A model generated the notes under the pieces. The model did not search any database, was not told the DNA's origin, and saw nothing but the letters and a program-made list of their open reading frames with translations. From UBA9676 sp036522155 (GTDB taxonomy: Bacteria > Actinomycetota > Actinomycetes > Streptosporangiales > Streptosporangiaceae): 27,948 nt of DNA. The position numbers were made by a program, and so were the translations under genes. Where the stretch lies: contig DATDGI010000392.1 of NCBI GenBank assembly GCA_036522155.1, positions 1 to 27,948 on the forward strand, in the 5' to 3' direction. Within the stretch, counting starts at the first letter, position 1, and the number at the start of each line of letters is the position of its first letter. Positions 21,501 to 27,948 of the stretch are shown here, piece after piece.

Positions 21501-22306
21501 CCGCCGTCGCCGCGCCGCCGGCCACCCCGGGCCTGCTCCCCCAGGCCCGCTGGGCGGTCAGCGACACGCTCACCATCGCCCACCGCAACCTGCTCATCTG
21601 GATGCGGGTCCCGGCCTACATCGCGTTCACGGTCATCCAGCCGGTGATGTTCGTGCTGCTGTTCGTGTACGTGTTCGGCGGCGCCATCCCGGTGACGACC
21701 CCGGGCGGGTATGTGAACTACCTGATGCCGGGGATCATCGCGCAGACGGCGGCGTTTGCGACGTTCGGCACCGCCATCGCGCTGGCGGTGGAACTGCAGA
21801 AGGGCGTGATCGACCGGCTGCGCTCGATGCCGATGGCCCGCTCGGCGGTGCTGGCCGGCCGGCTGGTCGCCGACACCGCCCGGATGTTCGTCACCATCAT
21901 GATCATTCTCGGGGTCGGGTACGCGGTGGGGTTCCGGTTCCAGACCGGGGTCGGCCCGGCGGTGGGCATGGTGCTGCTGGCCACGGTGTTCGGGCTGGCG
22001 ATCTGCTGCATCGCCGCCTTCACTGGGCTGGCCATCGGGGACGAGGAATCCGTGCAGGCGTTTGGCCTGATCTGGCTGTTCCCGGTCACCTTCGTCAGCT
22101 CGGCGTTCGTGCCCATCCAGACGATGCCCGGCTGGCTGCAGGCGTTCGCCAACAACCAGCCGGTCACCTACGTCGTGAACACCATGCGCGCGCTGGCGCT
22201 CGGCGGCCCGGTCGAGGCCAGCCTGTGGAAGAGCATCGCCTGGCTGGCCGGGATCTTCGTGGTGTTCGTGCCGCTGGCGGTCCGCGCCTACAAGCGGGCC
22301 GGCTGA
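21497..22306 (+). CDS. DrrB-type ABC-2 exporter permease
   Basis: 269-aa ABC-2 membrane protein with about six helices. A cytoplasmic N-terminus leads to helix 1 (PAYIAFTVIQPVMFVLLFVY). Helices follow near residues 70-95, 115-140 and 155-185, then the conserved ABC-2 C-terminal motif region VTFVSSAFVPIQTMPGWLQA followed by FANNQPVTYVVNTMRAL, and a last helix (SIAWLAGIFVVFVPLAVRAY). This motif block is typical of DrrB/ODR permeases. GTG 21497 overlaps the ATPase stop (GTGA), so a heteromeric DrrAB complex is made from one transcript. Confidence 0.93.
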   Translation: MTAVAAPPATPGLLPQARWAVSDTLTIAHRNLLIWMRVPAYIAFTVIQPVMFVLLFVYVFGGAIPVTTPGGYVNYLMPGIIAQTAAFATFGTAIALAVELQKGVIDRLRSMPMARSAVLAGRLVADTARMFVTIMIILGVGYAVGFRFQTGVGPAVGMVLLATVFGLAICCIAAFTGLAIGDEESVQAFGLIWLFPVTFVSSAFVPIQTMPGWLQAFANNQPVTYVVNTMRALALGGPVEASLWKSIAWLAGIFVVFVPLAVRAYKRAG

Positions 22307-22319
22307 CCGCGGGCCGGTC

Positions 22320-22988
22320 TCAGACCGGCCAGCCCTCGCGCCGGTAGCCCATGTCCCAGAACATCCACTCGTACCGGCTGGTGGTGCGGAAGTGCTGGTG
22401 CACCAGCGCCCGCTCGGGCGGGGCGAGGCTGGGCGCGAGCGCCTCGGTGACCTCGATCACCTCGCGGACCACGCCGCCGAACTCGTCGCCGCCGTAGGTG
22501 TCGATCCACTGCTGGTAGCGCGGGTCGGGGGAGCCGCGGCGGAGCAGTTCCTTGCCGACCTCCCAGTAGATCCAGTAGCACGGCAGCACCGCGCCGGCCC
22601 CCTCGGCGTAGCTGCCGCCGCGGGCGGTGGCCAGCAGGTAGCTGACGTAGGCGAGGGTGGTGGGCGCGGCCTCGGCCTGCTCGACCGACGCCGGGTCGAT
22701 GCCGAGCTCGGCCAGCAGTGTGTCGTGCAGGGTCCGCTCCACCGCGATGATGTCGGCGGCGTGCCGGGAGAACATCTCGATCCCCCGGCCGTCCGGCGCA
22801 CGGCTCCCCACCGCCGCGAGCGCCTGCGCGTAGCCCCGCAGGTAGATCGCGTCCTGCACGACGTAGTACGCGAAAGCGTCGTCCGGCAGGCTGCCGTCGG
22901 CCAGCCCGGCCAGGAACGGGTGGGCCAGGATAGCGGCGTAGATGCCGGCGGCACCCGCCCACAGCTCGTCGGTGAATCGGTCGGTCAT
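22320..22988 (-). CDS. tenA: TenA-family aminopyrimidine aminohydrolase (thiaminase II)
   Basis: 222-aa cytosolic enzyme that hydrolyses aminomethyl-aminopyrimidine breakdown products of thiamine for salvage to HMP. All catalytic positions of Bacillus subtilis TenA (D44, Y47, Y112, C135, Y163, E205) are found with a constant +2 shift: D46, Y49, Y114, C137, Y165 and E207. Recognisable stretches are VVQDAIYLRGYAQAL, LPCYWIYWEVGKEL, and the C-terminal YEWMFWDMGYRREGWP. Start is ATG 22988 with AAGGAG 6 nt upstream. The frame stays open upstream across the regulator gene, but that is an antisense-like artefact of GC bias. No TPP riboswitch is visible upstream. It lies 86 bp after the response-regulator gene on the same strand. 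Confidence 0.93.
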   Translation of the reverse strand: MTDRFTDELWAGAAGIYAAILAHPFLAGLADGSLPDDAFAYYVVQDAIYLRGYAQALAAVGSRAPDGRGIEMFSRHAADIIAVERTLHDTLLAELGIDPASVEQAEAAPTTLAYVSYLLATARGGSYAEGAGAVLPCYWIYWEVGKELLRRGSPDPRYQQWIDTYGGDEFGGVVREVIEVTEALAPSLAPPERALVHQHFRTTSRYEWMFWDMGYRREGWPV

Positions 22989-23074
22989 CGGGCTGCTCCT
23001 TGGGCCCGGCGGGCCAGTGGCGGCCGGCCCGGCCGTCCGGGCGGGCGCTGACGGCAGCGTACCGGCCGTCCGGC

Positions 23075-23734
23075 TCAGCCGGTGACGCGGTATCCGACGC
23101 CCGGGGTGGTCGCGATGACCGGCGGCTGGCCGAGCTTGCGCCGCAGCCGGCCGATGGTCACCGTGACGGTGTTGGTGAACGGGTCGGCGTGCTCGTCCCA
23201 GACCTGCTCGAGCAGGTCTTCGGCGGACAGGAAGGCGGGCGCGGCGCGCAGCAGCGCCTCCAGGACGGCGAATTCCTTGACCGACAGGTCGAGCTGCCGC
23301 CCGTCCCGGCTGACCGTGCGCCGGAGCGGATCCAGCTCGATCCCGGCGCCACGCAGGACCCGGGCCCGCGCGGCCGGCTGGCGGCGGGCGAGGGAGCGGA
23401 TGCGCAGGACGAGCTCGGGGAAGTGGAATGGCTTGGCCAGGTAGTCGTCGGCGCCTAGGCCGAGGCCGCTCACCCGGTCGCCGGGCGAGCCGGCCGCGGT
23501 CAGCATGAGGACCATGACCCGGTCGTCGCGCTCGGTGATCATCTGGCACAGGGTGTCGCCATGGATGCCCGGCAGGTCGCGGTCGAGAACGACCACGTCG
23601 TACGCGCTGACGTTGAGCTTGGCCGCGGCTTCCAGCCCGTCCCTGGCGGTGTCCACCGCCATGCCCTGGTCGCGAAGGCCCTCGGCCAGGACGTCGGCCA
23701 GGGACCGCGAGTCTTCGACCACCAGCACCCTCAT
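23075..23734 (-). CDS. OmpR/PhoB-family response regulator
   Basis: 219-aa transcription factor controlled by the kinase encoded just upstream. Receiver domain (1-~115): acidic pair E7-D8, phospho-acceptor D51 in VVVLDRDLPG, the Thr in LMLTAAG, and the Lys in ADDYLAKPF. The winged-helix DNA-binding domain (about 130-217) has LDLSVKEFAVLEALLR, TNTVTVTIGRLRRKLGQ as recognition helix, and the terminal ATTPGVGYRV wing. ATG 23734 overlaps the kinase stop (ATGA), so the two are translationally coupled. Its binding site may be the direct repeat in the divergent promoter region near 25030. Confidence 0.95.
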   Translation of the reverse strand: MRVLVVEDSRSLADVLAEGLRDQGMAVDTARDGLEAAAKLNVSAYDVVVLDRDLPGIHGDTLCQMITERDDRVMVLMLTAAGSPGDRVSGLGLGADDYLAKPFHFPELVLRIRSLARRQPAARARVLRGAGIELDPLRRTVSRDGRQLDLSVKEFAVLEALLRAAPAFLSAEDLLEQVWDEHADPFTNTVTVTIGRLRRKLGQPPVIATTPGVGYRVTG

Positions 23735-24963
23735 GCCGGGACACCCGCCCTGGCGGCCTGCGTGGTGCCGGCCTGCGCGGCCAGCGGCAGCGTGATGCTG
23801 ACCCGCAGGCCGCCCTCGGGCCTGGCCTGCAGGTCCAGGGTGCCGCGGTGGGCCGAGGCGATGGCCGCGACGATCGACAGCCCGAGCCCGGAGCCGGTGT
23901 CCGACCCGGTCCGGTCGGCGCCGAGCCGGCGGAACGGCTGGCCGAGCTGGTCGAGCTCCCGCTGGTCGATGACATCCCCGCCGTTCTCGACCACCAGGCG
24001 GGCGCTTTGCCCGTCGGCCCCGGTCGTGATGCTGATCCAGCCGCCCTCGGCGTTGTGGTCGATCGCGTTGCCGATCACGTTGTCGGCCATCCGGCAGAGC
24101 AGCGCCTGGCTGCCCTGGACCCAGGCGCCCTCCTGGCCAGTGGCGTGATGCACGGTGAGGTGCCGCGCGGCGATGTCGCCGGCCCGGGCGGCCAGGGCCG
24201 CGGAGACGACGGATTCGAGCGAGAGTGTCACCAGGCCGGGGAGCTCACTGTGCTGCGCCCGGGCCAGCACGAGCAGGCCTTCCAGTAGCTGGTCGACCCG
24301 GTCGAGTTCGGTCCGCAGCCGGTCGGCCAGCGCGATGGTCGACGCCGGCACCGGGCCCGGCTTGGCCACCGCGACGTCCAGCGACGCCCGCATCGTGGTC
24401 AGCGGTGTGCGCAGCTCGTGCGAGGCGTTGGCGACAAACCGGCGCTGCGCGGTGAACGCGTTCTCCAGCCGTTCCAGCAGCCCGTCGATGGTGTCGGCGA
24501 GGTCCTTCAGCTCATCGCCGGGACCCGTCACGGCCAGCCGCTCGTCCAGGCTGTCCGCGGAGATCCGCCGGGTCGCGGCCGTCATCTGCCGCAGCGGGCG
24601 CAGCACCCGGCCGGCGACGAGCCAGCCCAGCAGGACCGATATCACCGTCATGATGCCCAGCGCGATCACCGACCCGATGATCAGGCTGTGCGATATGCCA
24701 TTGCCCGCCGGGCCGGTCGCCGCCGCCAGCTCGTGCTGCAGCTGCTGGATGCGGGCGTCGGCCTGGGCCAGCGCGGACTGCGGAACCACCTGGTTGCGCG
24801 TCGGGGCGGCCTCGACGGAGGACCGCGAGACGACCACGCCGCTGGCGATGCCGAGCACGATCGCGCCGGAGATCAGGAACATGACGCCGTACAGGGCGGT
24901 CAGCCGCAGCCGCACGGTGCGCCGCGGGCGCGGGGAGCGGCTCGGCGGCCGCTTCGTCGGCAC
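23731..24963 (-). CDS. HAMP-containing sensor histidine kinase
   Basis: 410-aa membrane kinase paired with the downstream regulator. A basic N-terminus precedes TM1 (about 22-45), a short extracytoplasmic sensor of ~45 residues with a coiled-coil-like segment (LAQADARIQQLQHEL), and TM2 (about 93-117). HAMP follows (RVLRPLRQMTAATRRI), then HisKA with H182 in NASHELRTPL and HATPase_c with N-box NVIGNAIDHN and G-box TGSGLGLSIV. The usual DxGxG box reads VVENGGDVID, with Glu for the first Asp. The frame is open to 25230, but GTG 24963, with GGAGG about 10 nt upstream, starts the natural basic N-terminus. It is divergent from an ABC exporter operon, suggesting that it senses the exported compound (inference). 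Confidence 0.93.
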   Translation of the reverse strand: MPTKRPPSRSPRPRRTVRLRLTALYGVMFLISGAIVLGIASGVVVSRSSVEAAPTRNQVVPQSALAQADARIQQLQHELAAATGPAGNGISHSLIIGSVIALGIMTVISVLLGWLVAGRVLRPLRQMTAATRRISADSLDERLAVTGPGDELKDLADTIDGLLERLENAFTAQRRFVANASHELRTPLTTMRASLDVAVAKPGPVPASTIALADRLRTELDRVDQLLEGLLVLARAQHSELPGLVTLSLESVVSAALAARAGDIAARHLTVHHATGQEGAWVQGSQALLCRMADNVIGNAIDHNAEGGWISITTGADGQSARLVVENGGDVIDQRELDQLGQPFRRLGADRTGSDTGSGLGLSIVAAIASAHRGTLDLQARPEGGLRVSITLPLAAQAGTTQAARAGVPA

Positions 24964-25029
24964 CTTCTCAGCTCCTCCCCGTGGACCTGCCTGGCGGGAC
25001 CGTCCCCCTCCAGGATGCCTGGCCCTGCC

Positions 25030-25047
25030 TAACAGCGAAATAACGGC
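25030..25047. promoter_or_regulatory. Direct repeat, candidate OmpR-type regulator site
   Basis: TAACAGC (25030-25036) and TAACGGC (25041-25047) are separated by 4 nt, giving an 11-bp period typical of tandem OmpR/PhoB-family binding. It lies in the 127-bp divergent region between the kinase/regulator and ABC operons. An imperfect inverted repeat (TAACGGCC / GGCCGTGTTA, 25041-25066) overlaps its right half. Confidence 0.4.
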
Positions 25048-25078
25048 CTCCGTTCGGGCCGTGTTAGCCCCGTTGCCA

Positions 25079-25093
25079 TACAACCAGCGCATG
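25079..25093 (+). promoter_or_regulatory. Possible leaderless promoter of the lectin-permease ABC operon
   Basis: TACAAC (25079-25084) ends 6 nt before ATG 25091 and no SD is present. It lacks the final T of TAnnnT, so it is weaker than the other three cases. Confidence 0.3.
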
Positions 25094-26023
25094 GACACGA
25101 CTATCGAAGTCAGCGGGCTGCGTAAGCGGTTCGGGCCGACGGTGGCACTGGATGGGATGTCGTTCACGGTGGCGCCGGGACAGGTCACCGGGTTCGTCGG
25201 GCCCAATGGGGCCGGCAAGTCCACCACCATGCGGGTGATCCTCGGGCTGGACGCGCCCGACGCGGGCTCGGCGCTGGTGGGCGGGCGGCCCTATCACAGC
25301 CTGCGGCATCCGATGCATCACGTCGGCTCGCTGCTTGACGCGGGTGCGCTGCAGCCCAGCCGCACCGGCCGCAACCACCTGCTGTGGCTGGCCCATTCGC
25401 AGGGCCTGACCGCCCAGCGGGTCGATGAGGTGATCGGGCAGGCCGGGCTGGAGAAGGCGGCCCGGCGCCGGGCGGGCGGCTACTCGCTGGGCATGCGGCA
25501 GCGGCTGGGGCTGGCCGCCGCGATGCTCGGCGACCCGCCGGTGATCATGCTGGACGAGCCGTTCAACGGCCTGGACCCCGAGGGCATCGTGTGGATGCGC
25601 GGCTTCCTGGCCGCGCTGGCCCGGCAGGGCCGGGCGGTGCTGGTGTCCAGCCACCTGATGAGCGAGCTGGAGGACACCGCCGACCATCTGGTGGTGATCG
25701 GCCGCGGGAAGGTCATCGCGGACATCAGCATGGCCGACCTGATCGCGGCCGCGTCTGGCGACCGGGTCACGCTGCGCACCTCGGCGCGGCCGGAGGCGAT
25801 GACGGTGCTGGAGCACGCGGGGGCCACCGTTACCGTCACCGGCCGCGACACGCTGACGGTGTCCGGCCTTGACGCCGAGCGCATCGTGGCCGTGCTGACC
25901 AGCCATACGGTGCCGTTCTCCGAGGTGTCGGCGCACCGCGCGACGCTGGAGCAGGCCTACATGGACCTGACCAGGGACGCGGTCGAGTACCGCGCGGAAC
26001 CGGCACGGGAGGCCGGGCGATGA
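25091..26023 (+). CDS. BcrA/CcmA-like ABC exporter ATPase
   Basis: 310-aa ATPase of the antibiotic/lantibiotic-export (BcrA/NatA) class. Motifs are Walker A GPNGAGKST (about residues 37-45), Q-loop-like region LLDAGALQPSRTGRNHL, signature GYSLGMRQRLGLA, Walker B PVIMLDEPFNGLDPEG and switch His SSHLMSELEDT. The C-terminal ~90 residues (VTLRTSARPEAMTVLEH ... EVSAHRATLEQAYMDLT) match the usual BcrA-type regulatory domain. The frame is open much further upstream, antisense to the kinase, but ATG 25091 begins the family N-terminus. The stop overlaps the next start by 4 nt. Two permease genes follow, so a heterotrimeric-type exporter is likely. Confidence 0.93.
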   Translation: MDTTIEVSGLRKRFGPTVALDGMSFTVAPGQVTGFVGPNGAGKSTTMRVILGLDAPDAGSALVGGRPYHSLRHPMHHVGSLLDAGALQPSRTGRNHLLWLAHSQGLTAQRVDEVIGQAGLEKAARRRAGGYSLGMRQRLGLAAAMLGDPPVIMLDEPFNGLDPEGIVWMRGFLAALARQGRAVLVSSHLMSELEDTADHLVVIGRGKVIADISMADLIAAASGDRVTLRTSARPEAMTVLEHAGATVTVTGRDTLTVSGLDAERIVAVLTSHTVPFSEVSAHRATLEQAYMDLTRDAVEYRAEPAREAGR

Positions 26024-27645
26024 GCGCGGGCACGGCGGCGCCGGATCGCATGGACGCACGGACCGGGCGCGACGCCGCGGGGCAGGGCAGCTTCGCGCAC
26101 GTGCTGCGGGCGGAGTGGACCAAGTTCCGCACGGTGCGCGGCTGGGTGATCGGCATGGTCGTCGCAGCACTGGTCACCGTGCTGGTCGGGTACCTGTCCG
26201 CGGCGGGCAGCCATACCGGCTGCGGGACCAGCGGGGGAGCGTGCCACTTCATAGTGCCGCTGGGGCCGGGCGGCGAGGCGGTGACCGACAGCTTCTACTT
26301 CGTGCACCAGCCGCTGGCCGGCAACGGCAGCATCACCGCGCGGGTGACCATGCTAACCGGCACGCTGCCCTCGGCGTCGGGAGGGCGGGTCCATGCCAAC
26401 ATCGGCGGCAACCCGCGGGCCACCACGCATCCGGGCGTGGAGCAGTGGTCGAAGGCCGGGATCATCATCAAGGAGAGCACCCGGCGGGGGTCGGCGTACG
26501 CGGCGGTCATGGTCACCGGCGGCCACGGGGTCCGGATGCAGTACGACTACACCCAGGACATCGCCGGCCCGCCGGGCCGGCCTTCCACGGCGTCGCCGCG
26601 CTGGCTGCGGCTGACCCGCTCCGGCGACACGATCACCGGCTACGCGTCGGCCGACGGCACGCACTGGACCCAGATCGGCACCGCCACCCTGGCCGGGCTC
26701 CCCGGCACCGTGCAGGCCGGGCTGTTCGCCACCTCGCCCGCCTACAGTCTGACGACGTCGCAGGGACTTGCCGGGACCAGTTCGACCGGCGGGCCCACCA
26801 CGGCCACCGGCGTGCTCGACCACGTCACCCTGTACGGCGCGTGGCGGGCTGGCGGCTGGCGCGGCGACCTTATCGGAGGTGGCCCCAGCGACCCCTACCC
26901 GGTGCAGGGCGGCGGGTACCACCAGGCCGGTGGCGCCTTCTCGGTGACCGGGTCCGGCGACATCGCGCCGGATCTGAACAACGGGCCCGGTCCCGGCCAG
27001 AGCATCCAGTTCAGCCTCGTCGGGACGTTCTTCGGGCTGATCGCCGTGGTGGTCGTCGCGGTGATGTTCATCACCGCCGAGTACCGGCGCGGCCTGATCC
27101 GCACCACGCTGGCCGCCAGTCCGCGGCGGGGCCAGGTCCTGGCCGCGAAGGCCGTCGTGATCGGCGCGGTCGCGTTCGTGGCCGGGCTGGTGGCCGCCGT
27201 GGTCGCGATCCCGGTCAACTCCGCGGTGTCGCGCGGTAACGGCAACTACGTCTTGCCGGTGAGCGCGCTGACCGAGGTGCGCATGGTGCTCGGCACCGGG
27301 GCGCTGCTCGCCGGCGCCGCGATCCTCGCCCTGGCCGTCGGTGCCGCGCTGCGGCGCAGCGCCATCACGGTCACCGTGGTCATCGTGGTGATCGTCCTGC
27401 CGTACCTCATCTCGGTTATCAACCTGCTGTCCGCCGGCGGCGACCAGTGGCTGCTGCGGCTAGTGCCCGCCGCGGCGTTCTCCATCCAGCAGGCCATCCC
27501 GAACTACCCACAGGTGAGCAACGTCTGCACGCCCGGCACGGGCTGCTACCCGCTGGCCCCGTGGACCGGTTTCGCGGTGCTGTGCGCCTGGGCCCTGGCC
27601 GCGCTGGGCCTGGCCGTGGTCCTGCTGCGCCGGAGGGACGCATGA
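26020..27645 (+). CDS. ABC-2 type permease with large concanavalin A-like extracellular domain
   Basis: 541-aa membrane protein encoded in an ATGA overlap with its ATPase. A cytoplasmic start (LRAEWTKFRTVRGW, the usual ABC-2 elbow motif) leads to TM1 (about 41-62). An extracellular region of ~265 residues follows, between TM1 and TM2. It contains C68 and C75 (possible disulphide) and a beta-rich domain at about 85-275: SITARVTMLTG, WSKAGIIIKEST, YAAVMVTGGHGVRMQYDY, PRWLRLTRSGDTITGYASAD, GTHWTQIG, VQAGLFATSP and GVLDHVTLYG. These resemble DUF1349/LamG concanavalin A-like lectin folds of glycan-binding proteins. TM2 (about 333-352) and four further helices complete the permease. Ordinary ABC-2 permeases have short first loops, so the insertion is notable. 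Possible role: recognising a glycan or lipid-linked substrate. Confidence 0.88.
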   Translation: MSAGTAAPDRMDARTGRDAAGQGSFAHVLRAEWTKFRTVRGWVIGMVVAALVTVLVGYLSAAGSHTGCGTSGGACHFIVPLGPGGEAVTDSFYFVHQPLAGNGSITARVTMLTGTLPSASGGRVHANIGGNPRATTHPGVEQWSKAGIIIKESTRRGSAYAAVMVTGGHGVRMQYDYTQDIAGPPGRPSTASPRWLRLTRSGDTITGYASADGTHWTQIGTATLAGLPGTVQAGLFATSPAYSLTTSQGLAGTSSTGGPTTATGVLDHVTLYGAWRAGGWRGDLIGGGPSDPYPVQGGGYHQAGGAFSVTGSGDIAPDLNNGPGPGQSIQFSLVGTFFGLIAVVVVAVMFITAEYRRGLIRTTLAASPRRGQVLAAKAVVIGAVAFVAGLVAAVVAIPVNSAVSRGNGNYVLPVSALTEVRMVLGTGALLAGAAILALAVGAALRRSAITVTVVIVVIVLPYLISVINLLSAGGDQWLLRLVPAAAFSIQQAIPNYPQVSNVCTPGTGCYPLAPWTGFAVLCAWALAALGLAVVLLRRRDA

Positions 27646-27948
27646 GCCACGCCGTGCAGACGCGGCGGGCCGTCCCGCGGCAGGCACCGGCCACGGCGGG
27701 ACCGGGCCTGCGCGACGTGCTGCACGCGGAGTGGACCAAGCTGCGCACCGCACCGGGCACGATCTGGCTGCTGCTCGCCGTCATCGTGCTGACCGTGGCG
27801 CTCAGCGCCGCGGCGGCCGCGGTGACCAGGTGCTCCGGGGTGGTCTCCCCGGGCTGCGCCCAGGACCCGGCCAAGATAAGCCTCACCGGGGTCGATCTCA
27901 GCCAGGCGGTCGTGGCCATCCTGGCGGTGCTGGCGATCAGCGGCGAGT
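27642..27948 (+). CDS. Second ABC-2 type permease, C-terminus beyond window
   Basis: The first ~102 residues are visible. ATG 27642 overlaps the previous stop (ATGA). LRDVLHAEWTKLRTAPGTIW repeats the ABC-2 elbow motif of the upstream permease. TM1 (LLLAVIVLTVALSAAAAAV) follows, then a short external loop with two cysteines (TRCSGVVSPGC) and the start of TM2 (AVVAILAVLAISGE). No lectin-like insertion is present here, so the two permeases are paralogues differing mainly in the first loop. They probably form a heterodimer with the shared ATPase. Confidence 0.88.
   Translation, partial: MSHAVQTRRAVPRQAPATAGPGLRDVLHAEWTKLRTAPGTIWLLLAVIVLTVALSAAAAAVTRCSGVVSPGCAQDPAKISLTGVDLSQAVVAILAVLAISGE

Noticed and set aside
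22989..23074. TPP riboswitch upstream of tenA
   Set aside because: The 86-bp gap is too short and lacks the CUGAGA and related TPP boxes.
22320..23975. 551-aa minus-strand frame fusing unknown sequence to TenA
   Set aside because: Its N-terminal half overlaps the response regulator in another frame and is low complexity. TenA begins at ATG 22988 with an SD.
24155..25090. Upstream extension of the BcrA-like ATPase (622-aa frame)
   Set aside because: The extension is antisense to the histidine kinase; family homology starts at ATG 25091.
1..27948. RGATCY site depletion as evidence for the R-M specificity
   Set aside because: Several RGATCY sites are visible outside the R-M region (for example near 1745, 9571 and 15930), so no depletion is evident; this neither supports nor excludes the target.

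Overview
The window is very GC-rich, uses GTG starts freely and has short or absent 5' leaders. It carries typical actinobacterial families: an Rpf-type resuscitation factor, an LCP protein, DrrAB exporters, DUF202, and an encapsulin/DyP pair. I infer a filamentous or soil actinomycete (Streptomycetes/Streptosporangiales-like), but the sequence alone does not fix the genus. I saw no phage genes, insertion sequences, CRISPR arrays, rRNA or tRNA. Gene order looks chromosomal.

Layout, left to right. (1) 1-4995: the 3'-truncated gene of a HisKA_3 sensor kinase, divergent from an ABC ATPase and an 855-aa FtsX/MacB-type permease. (2) 5049-9771: a 1512-aa multidomain protein (FHA-FHA-cytochrome P450-flavodoxin-FAD/NADPH reductase) followed by a 56-aa two-helix membrane protein. 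(3) 9826-12447, minus strand: an LCP cell-wall ligase, and a LysM-Rpf muralytic enzyme whose long leader looks like a terminator-controlled riboswitch of a class I cannot name. (4) 12632-14884: a YjbR/MmcQ protein, then a divergent type II restriction-modification pair made of a BglII/BstYI-like endonuclease and an MT-A70 adenine methyltransferase with a C-terminal HTH. (5) 14976-18478: an unknown membrane lipoprotein, a 1-Cys peroxiredoxin, DUF202 and DUF302 proteins, and a double-GNAT protein. (6) 18475-20323, minus strand: a DyP peroxidase with a C-terminal encapsulin-loading peptide, overlapping the encapsulin shell gene. (7) 20469-22306: a DrrAB-type ABC exporter. (8) 22320-24963, minus strand: a TenA aminopyrimidine hydrolase and an OmpR-type regulator/HAMP kinase pair. 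(9) 25091-end: an ABC exporter operon divergent from that pair, whose first permease carries a large lectin-like extracellular domain.

Three themes link these modules. Two exporter systems sit head-to-head with two-component genes, each with repeat elements in the shared promoter region. Oxidative and redox chemistry recurs (self-sufficient P450, peroxiredoxin, encapsulated DyP). Cell-wall remodelling genes (LCP, Rpf) are adjacent, with RNA-level control suggested for Rpf. The items most likely to be new are the FHA-FHA-P450-reductase fusion with its non-canonical I-helix, the methyltransferase-HTH fusion with candidate target sites in its own promoter region, the Rpf leader RNA, and the lectin-like ABC permease.
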